Of a DNA stretch of 64,000 nucleotides, positions 43,264 through 59,033 are shown in pieces. This DNA comes from an uncultured Collinsella sp. GTDB taxonomy: Bacteria; Actinomycetota; Coriobacteriia; Coriobacteriales; Coriobacteriaceae. Position 1 is the first letter of the stretch. Each line of letters begins with the position of its first letter. The notes below the pieces were generated by a model. That model was not told where the DNA came from. It saw only the letters and a list, made by a program, of their open reading frames with translations, and made no database searches. A program made the position numbers and the translations under genes. The stretch is from contig CABUAT010000003.1 in NCBI GenBank assembly GCA_902489665.1, positions 1 to 64,000 on the forward strand, written 5' to 3'.

Positions 43264-44640
43264 ATGTGGGCATACGAGACGACGTTCTATCAGATCTATC
43301 CGCTGGGCTTTTGCGGAGCTCCGCGTGAAAACGCCGCGCCCGTTGCCGAGGATGAGCTCGCCCAGGCTGCCAACGCCGCGCCCAACCCCGATGCTCCTAT
43401 CATGAAAATCGCCCAATGGGCCGACTACCTGCAGGAACTCGGCGTTGGCGCCGTGCTCATCAACCCACCGCTCGAGTCTGATAGCCATGGCTACGATACG
43501 CGTAGCCTGCGCCATATCGACCGCCGCCTGGGTGGGGATGCCGATTTTGCCGCCGTATGCGAGACGCTGCACGCCCACGGCATCCGCGTGGTACTCGATG
43601 CGGTCTTCAACCATGTGGGCCGTGGCTTTTGGGCCTTCCGCGATGTGCAGGAGCGTAAGCGGGACTCGCCCTACAAGGATTGGTTCCACATCAGCTTTGA
43701 CGGCGACTCCTGCTACGGCGACGGCTTTTGGTACGAGGGCTGGGAAGGCCATTTTGAGCTCGTGAAGCTCAACTTGCAAAACCCTGCCGTGGTCGATTAC
43801 CTGCTCGAGTCCGTGCGCCGCTGGGCCGAGGTCTTTGGCGTCGACGGTCTGCGTCTGGACGTCGCCTATATGCTCGACCGCGACTTTATGCGCCGCCTAC
43901 ATGCCTTTACCCGCGAGCTCAAGCCCGACTTCGTGCTGATCGGCGAGACGCTCCACGGCGACTATAACCAGATCGTCAACGACGAGATGCTCGACTCCTG
44001 CACCAACTACGAGTGCTACAAGGGCCTGTACTCTAGCTTTAACTCGGTCAATATGTTCGAGATCGCGCACTCGCTACACCGTCAGTTTGGCGGCGACCCC
44101 TGGTGCATCTACCGCGGCAAGCACCTGCTGTCGTTTGTCGACAACCACGACGTGCCGCGCCTGGCAAGCATCCTTACCGACAAATCGTGCCTGCGTCCCG
44201 CCTATGGCATGCTCTTTGGCATGCCGGGCATCCCGTGCGTCTACTATGGCAGCGAGTGGGGAATTGCTGGCGAAAAGGGCGGCCCCGATGGCGACTGGGC
44301 GCTGCGACCTGCGCTCGATGGGCCTGCGCCCAACGAGCTGACGGCCTTCGTCAAGCAGCTCACGCGCCTGCGCTCGGCCGACGACGTGGCGGCACGCGCC
44401 CTCAACTACGGTGCGTACCGCAACGTGGTGATCCAGAACAAGCAGCTGCTGTTCGAGCGCGCCTGCGACGACGCGACGGTGCTTGTGGCGGTCAATGCCG
44501 TGAACGAGCCCTATACCTTTGGAGCCGGCGAACTCAACGGCTCCTTCGTCGACCTACTTGCCGACGATGCGCCCACGGTCGAGCTGCCGGGTACCCTTGA
44601 GCTTGCACCCTACGAGGTGCGCTATCTGCTGAGGGCCTAG
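43264..44640 (+). CDS. Glycoside hydrolase family 13 (alpha-amylase family), intracellular
   Basis: A 458-aa (beta/alpha)8 enzyme. GH13 regions are present: DAVFNHVG (I), GLRLDVAYM with the nucleophile Asp near 198 (II), LIGETLHG with the acid/base Glu near 228 (III), and FVDNHD with Asp near 292 (IV). There is no signal peptide, and the C-terminal beta domain is short, which fits cyclomaltodextrinase- or maltodextrin-glucosidase-like enzymes acting on imported oligosaccharides. GGGAGG precedes the ATG. The next gene starts 3 nt after its stop. Confidence 0.92.
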   Translation: MWAYETTFYQIYPLGFCGAPRENAAPVAEDELAQAANAAPNPDAPIMKIAQWADYLQELGVGAVLINPPLESDSHGYDTRSLRHIDRRLGGDADFAAVCETLHAHGIRVVLDAVFNHVGRGFWAFRDVQERKRDSPYKDWFHISFDGDSCYGDGFWYEGWEGHFELVKLNLQNPAVVDYLLESVRRWAEVFGVDGLRLDVAYMLDRDFMRRLHAFTRELKPDFVLIGETLHGDYNQIVNDEMLDSCTNYECYKGLYSSFNSVNMFEIAHSLHRQFGGDPWCIYRGKHLLSFVDNHDVPRLASILTDKSCLRPAYGMLFGMPGIPCVYYGSEWGIAGEKGGPDGDWALRPALDGPAPNELTAFVKQLTRLRSADDVAARALNYGAYRNVVIQNKQLLFERACDDATVLVAVNAVNEPYTFGAGELNGSFVDLLADDAPTVELPGTLELAPYEVRYLLRA

Positions 44641-44643
44641 CTC

Positions 44644-45207
44644 GTGGCCGCGCCGGACGAGGGCTATCAACATATTGAGCATGGGTTTGAACCCGTGTTT
44701 GACGAGCACTCGCGCGTTTTGGTGCTCGGGTCGTTTCCCTCGGTGCTTTCGCGTGCCAATGCCTTTTATTACGGTAACCCTCAGAATCGCTTTTGGCGCG
44801 TGATGGCCGCATGCCTCGGTGTGCCCGTGCCGCCCAACGAGGGCGACCCTTTGGCAAGCAGCGAGCCTGCGACGCTCGACGCCTCGATTGCCGCCAAGCG
44901 CTCCATGCTGCTGAACGGTGGCGTGGCCCTGTGGGATGTGATCGAGAGCTGCGACATCAAGGGCTCGAGTGACGCGAGCATTCGCAACGTTGTGCCGGCA
45001 CATATCGAGTGCATTACCGACGCGGTTTCCATTGAGCAGGTGATATGCAACGGTGGTACAGCTGGCCGGCTCTACAAGCGCTTTCTACAAGAACGCACCG
45101 GGCTGCCCGCCATCGTCCTGCCCTCGACAAGTCCCGCCAATGCCGCCTGGCGTCTGGAGCGTCTTGTTGAGCGTTGGCACAAAGCCGTTGATTGGGGCGC
45201 TCTGTAA
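44644..45207 (+). CDS. DNA-deoxyinosine glycosylase (uracil-DNA glycosylase superfamily)
   Basis: A 187-aa protein with the opening motif VLVLGSFPSVLSRANAFYYGNPQNRFW, typical of hypoxanthine-DNA glycosylases in the UDG fold, and a C-terminal PSTSPANA that matches the second active-site motif. It removes deaminated adenine from DNA in the base-excision pathway. GTG 44644 is 3 nt after the GH13 stop, so it is co-transcribed. It converges with the next gene, with 1 nt between the stops. Confidence 0.87.
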   Translation: MAAPDEGYQHIEHGFEPVFDEHSRVLVLGSFPSVLSRANAFYYGNPQNRFWRVMAACLGVPVPPNEGDPLASSEPATLDASIAAKRSMLLNGGVALWDVIESCDIKGSSDASIRNVVPAHIECITDAVSIEQVICNGGTAGRLYKRFLQERTGLPAIVLPSTSPANAAWRLERLVERWHKAVDWGAL

Positions 45208-45208
45208 T

Positions 45209-45868
45209 TTAGATATCTGATTGGGCGCGGGTGCCGAGGCGTTTCATGATGGCATGCCAGATCGGTGCGGGCAGCGCGGGCTTGGCGCGCACCATGCCGT
45301 CGGCATCGACGCTACCGGCATTGCCACCGCCAAGCAGCTGCGCATGCTCAATGGAGCATCCCATGCGCACAGCGCCCACAAGCTTATCCATCGCTTCCGA
45401 AAATGGTCGGCGCAAGAGGCCCATGCGTGGGGAATGGCGAAGCGCCGCAATACCGCTGCCGGCACAGACGACAACGCCGCCACACCACAATTGGCCATGG
45501 CGCTCACACGCCTCATGCAGACGAACGGCGGTCCCGCGCGCCTGCTTAGCGCCCTCCTGTGCGGCTCGAATCGCGGCATAGACGCGCGTTCCCGTACCGC
45601 CAAAGCGCTCAAGCGCCTGCTCGATAGCTGTCAACGTCTCATCGTCAGCCACATCTTCAATGGCCAGCACGATGCCATCGACTGCACCGGCATCATCCTC
45701 TTCCAAATCGATCGGGCGGGGGAGCGTGGTGCCAGAAAGCTGAGTATAGGCGGCGATGGCATCCTGCAGATCCCAGAGCAAAAACTCAAGATCGGCGCTA
45801 TCGGGAATGCTGATATACGCAATGGTTCGCAACGTTTTTGGTACATCGCCGCGTGTGGTCGTCTCCAT
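45209..45868 (-). CDS. Conserved-looking protein of unknown function (possible flavodoxin-like fold)
   Basis: 219 aa, no membrane segment or signal. The first half alternates hydrophobic strands and acidic helices (TLRTIAYISIP; GIVLAIEDVAD). The second half contains LWCGGVVVCAGSGIAAL and RRPFSEAMDKLVGAVRMG, reminiscent of NAD(P)H:FMN-reductase-type flavodoxin folds but without a clear flavin loop. AAAGGAGG precedes ATG 45868. It is divergent from the aminotransferase gene with a 93-bp shared promoter region. I cannot assign a function. Confidence 0.7.
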   Translation of the reverse strand: METTTRGDVPKTLRTIAYISIPDSADLEFLLWDLQDAIAAYTQLSGTTLPRPIDLEEDDAGAVDGIVLAIEDVADDETLTAIEQALERFGGTGTRVYAAIRAAQEGAKQARGTAVRLHEACERHGQLWCGGVVVCAGSGIAALRHSPRMGLLRRPFSEAMDKLVGAVRMGCSIEHAQLLGGGNAGSVDADGMVRAKPALPAPIWHAIMKRLGTRAQSDI

Positions 45869-45961
45869 GCCGCCTCCTTTCCGGTTGGTTTCCGTTTAGG
45901 TTACACCGTCTGGCGGTGCCTCGCCGCGCTATCCTAGTGCAACCCTTACGAAAGGAACGTC

Positions 45962-47098
45962 ATGCGTCTGCCCATGAACACCTCGCTTGCCACGCTCAAG
46001 CCCTCCGGCATCCGTCGGATTAACGCGCTCGCTGCCCAGTACTCAGGATGCATTGCGCTCGCGCTCGGCGAGCCCGATTTTTCCACGCCCGACGTGATTA
46101 GCGCCGAGGTGATCGCCGCGCTGGACCGCGGTGACACGCATTATCCGCCCAACAACGGTCGCCCTGCCCTGCGCGAGGCACTGTCCGCATATATGGGCGA
46201 CGCGGGCCTTTCGTTTTCTGCTGACGAGGTCATCCTGACCGATGGTGCGACTGAGGCCCTGTCGGCTACGTTTATGGCTATGCTCAATCCAGGTGACGAG
46301 GTCATCATCCCCACGCCGGCCTTTGGCCTGTACGAGAGCATCGTCGTGGCCAACCACGCCAAGGCGGTCTTTTTGGATACGGAGCCCGCGCAATTTCAGA
46401 TTGACGAGGAAGCGCTTCGCGCCTGTGTGACCCCAGCGACCAAGGCCATCGTTATCTGCTCGCCCAACAATCCCACGGGCTGCATCCTCGACGCGGCATC
46501 GCTCGACGCCGTGGCGCGCGTAGCGGAGCAGGCGGGCATCTACGTAGTCTGCGACGACGTATACAACCGCCTCGTCTATGTGGACGGCTACGAGCGCTTT
46601 GCCCAGCGACACCCGGAGCTACGCGAGCAGACAGTGGTCATCGAGAGTTTCTCCAAGCCCTGGGCCATGACCGGCTGGCGCTTGGGTTGGCTCGCAGCCG
46701 CAGCCCCCGTCTTCGCCGAGATCGCAAAGGCCCACCAATACTTAGTATCGAGTGCCGTCTCCTTCGAAATGGACGCCGCAGCTCGAGCCCTGACCGTCGA
46801 CCCCACCCCCATGCTCGAAGTCTACCGAACCCGCCGCAAACGCGTGCTCGCGGCCTTAAACGCCATGGGCCTCGACGTAGTAGAGCCCGCAGGAGCCTTC
46901 TACACTTTCCCGAGCATCAAACAATTCGGACTACCAAGCGAAGACTTCTGCATCAAAGCCATCAAAGAGGCAAACGTAGCCCTAGTCCCGGGAGACTGCT
47001 TCGGCACCGAAGGCCACATCCGCCTAAGCTACTGCGTCTCCGACCAAGATCTGGACGAAGGCCTAAATCGCCTGTCCACCTTCATTTCAACCTTATAG
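45962..47098 (+). CDS. Pyridoxal-phosphate aminotransferase, class I/II
   Basis: A 378-aa fold-type I aminotransferase. Visible features are ALGEPDFSTP, YPPNNGRPALREA, CSPNNPTG (cofactor/substrate Asn), CDDVYNRLVY (Asp to the pyridine N) and SFSKPWAMTGWRLGW, in which the Lys near 232 forms the Schiff base. This is the AspC/PatA-type group; the substrate is unknown. GAAAGGAA precedes ATG 45962. From about 46700 to the stop codon, usage shifts to A-ending codons (AAA, CAA, GAA, CTA, GTA, GGA), unlike the 5' two-thirds and the neighbours. Confidence 0.92.
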   Translation: MRLPMNTSLATLKPSGIRRINALAAQYSGCIALALGEPDFSTPDVISAEVIAALDRGDTHYPPNNGRPALREALSAYMGDAGLSFSADEVILTDGATEALSATFMAMLNPGDEVIIPTPAFGLYESIVVANHAKAVFLDTEPAQFQIDEEALRACVTPATKAIVICSPNNPTGCILDAASLDAVARVAEQAGIYVVCDDVYNRLVYVDGYERFAQRHPELREQTVVIESFSKPWAMTGWRLGWLAAAAPVFAEIAKAHQYLVSSAVSFEMDAAARALTVDPTPMLEVYRTRRKRVLAALNAMGLDVVEPAGAFYTFPSIKQFGLPSEDFCIKAIKEANVALVPGDCFGTEGHIRLSYCVSDQDLDEGLNRLSTFISTL

Positions 47099-47148
47099 CC
47101 CAACGGGACGCAACACATCAGCCCACCGACCCAAGCATTATGAGTGGG

Positions 47149-47371
47149 GGCGTCAGCCAACGAAAACCCGGGCTACCCAAAGTCAACGCAGGCACGCGCC
47201 GCCGAAGGCCAGGCGCAAGGTTTCCGTAGATTCCGCACGAGCCGGAAAGCACTTAATGTGCTTTCCGAGCGAGCCCAGGACCTGACCGAGCGGAAACCTT
47301 GCGCCTGGCCTTCGGCGGCGCGTGCCGGATGGTGGAATTGTGTGCAGCCCGGTTTTCCGTTGACCGACGCC
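47149..47371. repeat. Family B giant palindrome, copy 1 (upstream of rplJ promoter)
   Basis: The inner arms 47191-47226 and 47291-47326 are 36-bp exact reverse complements. The apical part carries a 9-bp stem GGAAAGCAC closed by TTAAT. Outer arms 47149-47174 and 47346-47371 are also near-complementary, giving a >200-bp cruciform-capable element. The right outer arm contains the -35 box of the rplJL promoter. A second copy, sharing only the core, is at 60240-60378. Confidence 0.8.
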
Positions 47372-47388
47372 AGGGTCCCCGCCATAAT
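47360..47388 (+). promoter_or_regulatory. Promoter of rplJL
   Basis: TTGACC (47360-47365) and CATAAT (47383-47388), 17-bp spacer. Confidence 0.72.
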
Positions 47389-47439
47389 ACTTTCGGTTCA
47401 CGCACGAATCCGCTGCCAGAGACAGCCGGTGCAAACGGG

Positions 47440-47540
47440 CATCGCCCGCGAGCTTAATGGGATATCCCGCCAGCCGAGGTGGTCGAGTAGATATGTCTTC
47501 TCGCCCCCGTCGCTCATGCAGCGCGGGGGCTTTCTTTTTG
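47440..47540 (+). ncRNA. Ribosomal protein L10 leader
   Basis: Between the promoter and rplJ the transcript contains CCAGCCGAGGTGGTCGAG, then ATATGTCTTCTCG, and ends in a hairpin GCCCCCGT...GCGGGGGC followed by TTTCTTTTT. This is the layout of the L10 leader class, in which the L10-L12 complex binds the GAGGUGG-containing kink-turn region and regulates rplJL by attenuation. Confidence 0.75.
47503..47539 (+). terminator. Attenuator of the L10 leader
   Basis: GCCCCCG (47503-47509) pairs with CGGGGGC (47524-47530), followed by TTTCTTTTT, 66 bp before the rplJ start. Confidence 0.8.
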
Positions 47541-47604
47541 GACATGCCCCCGTCACGTCCTTGTGGCGGACCGTGCCCGGAAAGAATTCGAGGAGGTGTA
47601 ATTC

Positions 47605-48126
47605 ATGCCCCAGCAGTACAAAATCGACAAGGTTGCAGAGATCGAGTCCCGTATCGCCGAGAACGCCGGTCTGTTCGTCGTCAACTACAACGGTCTGACG
47701 GTTAAGCAGGCTCAGGAGTTGCGTCATCAGCTTCGCGAGTGCGGCGCCGAGATGAAGGTCTACAAGAACAACCTGGTCAAGATCGCTCTCAAGAACCAGG
47801 AGCAGCCCGAGCTCGACGAGATCCTCGCCGGCCCCGTCGCTTATGTGTTCTACGAGACCGAGCCGGTCGAGGCCGCTAAGACCCTTAAGGACTTCTCCGC
47901 TAAGTCCAAGGGTGTCCTTGAGATCAAGGGCGGTATCTCCGACGGCAAGGCCGTTTCCGCTGATGATGTTAAGGCTATCGCCGAGCTGCCCACCAAGGAT
48001 CAGCTTCTCGGCCAGATCGCCGGTCTCATCTCCGGTTTCGCTCGCGACATCGCTGTCTGCGTCAACGGCGTTTCCTCTGGTCTCGCTCGTTCGATCCAGC
48101 AGGTCTCCGAGCAGAAGGCAGCCTAG
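47605..48126 (+). CDS. rplJ: 50S ribosomal protein L10
   Basis: A 173-aa protein (YKIDKVAEIESRIAENAGLFVVNYNGLTV...) that carries the L7/L12 dimers on the ribosomal stalk. The rRNA-binding N-terminal domain is complete, and the C-terminal helix for L12 binding ends SIQQVSEQKAA. GAGGAGG precedes the ATG. Confidence 0.97.
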   Translation: MPQQYKIDKVAEIESRIAENAGLFVVNYNGLTVKQAQELRHQLRECGAEMKVYKNNLVKIALKNQEQPELDEILAGPVAYVFYETEPVEAAKTLKDFSAKSKGVLEIKGGISDGKAVSADDVKAIAELPTKDQLLGQIAGLISGFARDIAVCVNGVSSGLARSIQQVSEQKAA

Positions 48127-48228
48127 TTGCTGTTTTCACCCGCGGCGGCAACGCTGCACCCCTGGCGCATTCGCGCCGTGTTTTAACTGATCTCCGTGCA
48201 TCCGCACGGAAACCGAAAGGACTTAGAA

Positions 48229-48606
48229 ATGGCTAAGCTTACCACCGATGAGATCATCGATGCTCTTAAGGAAATGACCCTTCTCGAGGCTTCCGAGCTC
48301 GTCAAGGCTATCGAGGACACCTTCGGCGTTTCCGCCGCTGCTCCTGCCGCTGTTGTCGCCGCTCCCGCTGCTGGCGCTGCTGAGGCCGAGGAGAAGACCG
48401 AGTTTGACGTCGTGCTCGAGGGCTTCGGCGACAACAAGATCCAGGTTATCAAGGCCGTCCGTGAGCTCACCAACCTTGGCCTGAAGGAGGCCAAGGAGGT
48501 CGTCGAGGGCGCTCCCAAGGCTGTTCTCGAGGGTGCCAAGAAGGAGGACGCCGAGGCTGCCAAGGAGAAGCTCGAGGCTGCTGGCGCTGCTGTCACCCTC
48601 AAGTAA
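48229..48606 (+). CDS. rplL: 50S ribosomal protein L7/L12
   Basis: A 125-aa stalk protein: N-terminal dimerisation domain, Ala-rich hinge (AAAPAAVVAAPAAGAAEAEE) and C-terminal factor-binding domain (KIQVIKAVRELTNLGLKEAKEVVEGAPK). GAAAGGA precedes ATG 48229. Confidence 0.97.
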   Translation: MAKLTTDEIIDALKEMTLLEASELVKAIEDTFGVSAAAPAAVVAAPAAGAAEAEEKTEFDVVLEGFGDNKIQVIKAVRELTNLGLKEAKEVVEGAPKAVLEGAKKEDAEAAKEKLEAAGAAVTLK

Positions 48607-48634
48607 TCAGGCTCTCTCGCCAGATTTCTTTGCA

Positions 48635-48668
48635 GACGGGGTTCGCATTGCGGGCCCCGTCTTTTTTG
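48635..48668 (+). terminator. Terminator of rplJL
   Basis: GACGGGG (48635-48641) and CCCCGTC (48655-48661) with TTTTTT following. Confidence 0.88.
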
Positions 48669-48919
48669 TTTTGGCCCCTCATTCCCATTGCTCGGCACGC
48701 AGAACACCGTTGTCTTCGCCGTGCCAATCCCGTTACCGCTGGGGCGTAAAATTGCACCATTCGAGCAATAATTTGCGTTGACCTGCTGAAGAATTGCGTT
48801 TGCCTTACGGCGACGTATGTCTCCGGCGGTAAGATACTTCGGTATCGCAATTTGGTCTGCGGCCGTCGCGCCGCACGCACAGGGCGCATTCTGCGCCTGC
48901 GAAAGGATCCTTGAATAAC

Positions 48920-49828
48920 ATGAAGGCAATCATCCCCGCCGCCGGTCTTGGCACGCGTTTTCTGCCTGGCACTAAGTGCACGCCCAAAGAGATGCTGCCG
49001 GTGCTCGACAAGCCGGTCATTCAGTATGTCGTTGAGGAGGCACTCGACCCCGAGGAGGTCGACGACGCCATTATCGTTACCTCGCCCGGTAAACCCGAGC
49101 TGCTGAGCTACTTCCAGCCCGATCGCTCGCTCGAGAATCTGCTGCGCGAGCGCGGTAAGGATGCTTACGCCGACGCTGTTGCCCACGCGGGCGGCATGCC
49201 GGTCGACTTCCGTTATCAGTACGAGCCCAAGGGCCTCGGTCATGCCATTCGCTCTGCTGCCGACGCCGTGGCAGGGGAGAACTTCCTGGTTCTTCTGGGC
49301 GACTACGTTGTGCCCAACCGTGACATCTGCGACAAGATGCTTGCCGTTTCCAAGGAGCACGGTGGCGCTTCGGTTATCGCCGTTGCCGCGTGCGCTCCCG
49401 AGGAAGTCAGCCGCTATGGCGTCATCGCCGGCGATCGCGTGGGTTCCCTCGAGGGCTTCGAGAATGCCGCCGACGACGAGCCCGGTGCCGTTTGGCGTAT
49501 CGGCGGTCTGGTCGAGAAGCCTGCTCCCGAGGCGGCTCCGTCCAACCTGTACATCGTCGGCCGTTATCTGCTGAGCCCGCTGGTCATGGACCTGCTCGCC
49601 GATCAGCAGGCCGGCAAGGGCGGCGAGATTCAGCTCACTGACGCCATGGCCCGCTCGCTCGACCGCGAGGCTATGTACGCTGTCGTCATCGACCCGCTCT
49701 CGGGCTACGACACCGGCACCCCGTCTGGCTGGATGGCCACCAACGCCCTCATGGCCGCAAGCGATCCTCGCTTTGCCGGCGCCTTCTGGGACGCCATCGA
49801 CGAGCGCGGCGGCTTGATGCGCAAGTAA
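48920..49828 (+). CDS. galU: UTP-glucose-1-phosphate uridylyltransferase
   Basis: A 302-aa nucleotidyltransferase making UDP-glucose for cell-envelope glycans. The N-terminal motif MKAIIPAAGLGTRFLPGTK binds the nucleotide; LPVLDKPVIQYVVEEA and EPKGLGHAI are conserved; VEKP is in the sugar-binding part. ATG 48920 starts the conserved sequence, but TTG 48911 is an alternative because AAAGGA lies closer to it. It is monocistronic. Confidence 0.95.
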   Translation: MKAIIPAAGLGTRFLPGTKCTPKEMLPVLDKPVIQYVVEEALDPEEVDDAIIVTSPGKPELLSYFQPDRSLENLLRERGKDAYADAVAHAGGMPVDFRYQYEPKGLGHAIRSAADAVAGENFLVLLGDYVVPNRDICDKMLAVSKEHGGASVIAVAACAPEEVSRYGVIAGDRVGSLEGFENAADDEPGAVWRIGGLVEKPAPEAAPSNLYIVGRYLLSPLVMDLLADQQAGKGGEIQLTDAMARSLDREAMYAVVIDPLSGYDTGTPSGWMATNALMAASDPRFAGAFWDAIDERGGLMRK

Positions 49829-49848
49829 GCCTTCGGGTATCGACATGT

Positions 49849-49881
49849 ACGGGTGCGGACTTTGGTCTGCACCCGTTTTTT
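49849..49881 (+). terminator. Terminator of galU
   Basis: ACGGGTGC pairs with GCACCCGT, extended by GGAC/GTCT, followed by TTTTTT. Confidence 0.88.
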
Positions 49882-49903
49882 ATGCGAGCTACTGCTTAGC
49901 TCC

Positions 49904-50074
49904 GGAAAGTGCGACCCACTATTTGGCCGAATTCTGGGATGCGCTTTCCGGTCGGGGCCCCTAGCGGAAACTGCGACCCAGAATATCGGCTCAGAACGGG
50001 ATACAGTTTCCCAAACAGGGCTCAATAGGAAACTGCGACCCAGTTTGAGGCCTCAAAACGGGACGCAGTTTCCG
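49904..50074. repeat. Family C: tandem hairpin array with 62-bp period, locus 2
   Basis: Units begin at 49904, 49966 and 50028, exactly 62 bp apart. Units 2 and 3 start GGAAACTGCGACCCAG and all end with a complementary (G)CAGTTTCC or GCTTTCC arm after CGGGA-type bases. Linkers (for example AAACAGGGCTCAATA) are ~14 nt. It is the same family as 39084-39290. The remainder of the gap to rpoB (50075-50235) shows no gene. Confidence 0.8.
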
Positions 50075-50235
50075 CCCGGCCAACCCTCGCCGCCATTCCG
50101 CCATTCAGCGGTCGGCACCAGCAGTCTCGTTCACAGAAAATATATGAACAGATGTTCGATGCACACCTATCTACCTGCGCATTTTCTGTCGAAAAACTTT
50201 GCTACTCCAAAAACTCAATCGCGTCAAGGCTTTTC

Positions 50236-50263
50236 TTGCCCAACGGTCGGTACCTGATAAACT
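50236..50263 (+). promoter_or_regulatory. Promoter of rpoBC
   Basis: TTGCCC (50236-50241) and TAAACT (50258-50263) with a 16-bp spacer, about 75 bp before rpoB. Confidence 0.55.
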
Positions 50264-50336
50264 ATTAGGTTGCGATAACTGGCGAAGCTATGCCTCGCCA
50301 ACCCACCGAGCATTTCCGTGAAGGAGGAAAAACCTG

Positions 50337-53828
<3,492 letters not shown>

Positions 53829-53834
53829 TTGACT

Positions 53835-58313
<4,479 letters not shown>

Positions 58314-58340
58314 TTTCCTAGTACGTTAACCGTCCTTCCA

Positions 58341-58376
58341 AAGACCCGCTTCCCAACAGGGGAGCGGGTCTTTTTT
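58341..58376 (+). terminator. Terminator of rpoBC
   Basis: AAGACCCGCTTCCC pairs with GGGGAGCGGGTCTT, followed by TTTT. Confidence 0.9.
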
Positions 58377-58384
58377 GTTGAAGA

Positions 58385-58424
58385 AAACCTACCAAAAAGG
58401 GACAGGTTTATTTTGGTAGGTTAT
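58385..58424. repeat. Family F hairpin, copy 5
   Basis: AACCTACCAAAA (58386-58397) pairs perfectly with TTTTGGTAGGTT (58411-58422), loop containing GGGACAGG. It has the same stem sequence as copy 4 but the mismatch is repaired and the loop is inverted. Confidence 0.75.
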
Positions 58425-58514
58425 TCCTGCTTGAATTTGAAACATTTCGTTCGGTCAAAGCGTATCTATGGTGAGGGCCTCAGCAAGAAACATCAGCATC
58501 ACCGGGAGGTGATT

Positions 58515-59033
58515 ATGGAAGAACAAGCATTTAGACAGGCGGTCGAGGATCACCGTGATGTCGTGTTTCGAATCGCATTGACGTATCTGCGCGATCGTGC
58601 CGATGCCGACGATGTCGCTCAAGACGTCTTTCTGAAGTTACTCAAAAGCGATGCCCAATTTGAAAGCTGGGAACATCTTCGTCGATGGCTTATCCGGGTC
58701 ACGATCAATGAATGCAAATCTCTCTTTCGAAAGCCATGGAGGCGTGTGGAGGATATTGAGAACCTGGCCGATTCGCTTTCGACGGCGCAGGAGGAGACCA
58801 AGGCGGTCCTGTCAGACGTTATGCGACTTCCGGAACGATTCCGTGTTCCCATCATGCTCTATTACTATCTGGGCTTTTCGACCTCAGAGATTGCCGAGTT
58901 ATTGCATGTGCCAGCCGCGACTGTTCGAACGCGTTTGGCTCGCGGCAGATCGAAGCTCAAGTTCATCCTAGAGGAGGGCGACCGTGAAATCCAATCAAAT
59001 CAAGCAGGCCTTCGAGTCCGTCCAAGCCGATAG
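58515..59033 (+). CDS. ECF-type RNA polymerase sigma factor
   Basis: A 172-aa sigma-70 family protein: region 2 (VFRIALTYLRDRADADDVAQDVFLKLL; WLIRVTINECKSLFRKPWRR) and region 4 with an HTH (LPERFRVPIMLYYYLGFSTSEIAELLHVPAATVRTRLARGRSKLK). GGGAGGTGATT precedes ATG 58515. Its last 50 bases overlap the next gene. It probably directs an envelope-stress-type regulon restrained by that gene's membrane protein. Base composition is lower in GC than the rpo genes. Confidence 0.92.
   Translation: MEEQAFRQAVEDHRDVVFRIALTYLRDRADADDVAQDVFLKLLKSDAQFESWEHLRRWLIRVTINECKSLFRKPWRRVEDIENLADSLSTAQEETKAVLSDVMRLPERFRVPIMLYYYLGFSTSEIAELLHVPAATVRTRLARGRSKLKFILEEGDREIQSNQAGLRVRPSR

Noticed and set aside
50146..50157. 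LexA-type box GAACAGATGTTC upstream of rpoB
   Set aside because: It matches the GAACNNNNGTTC consensus of Gram-positive LexA, but about one chance match is expected in 64 kb, and rpoBC is not an SOS target.
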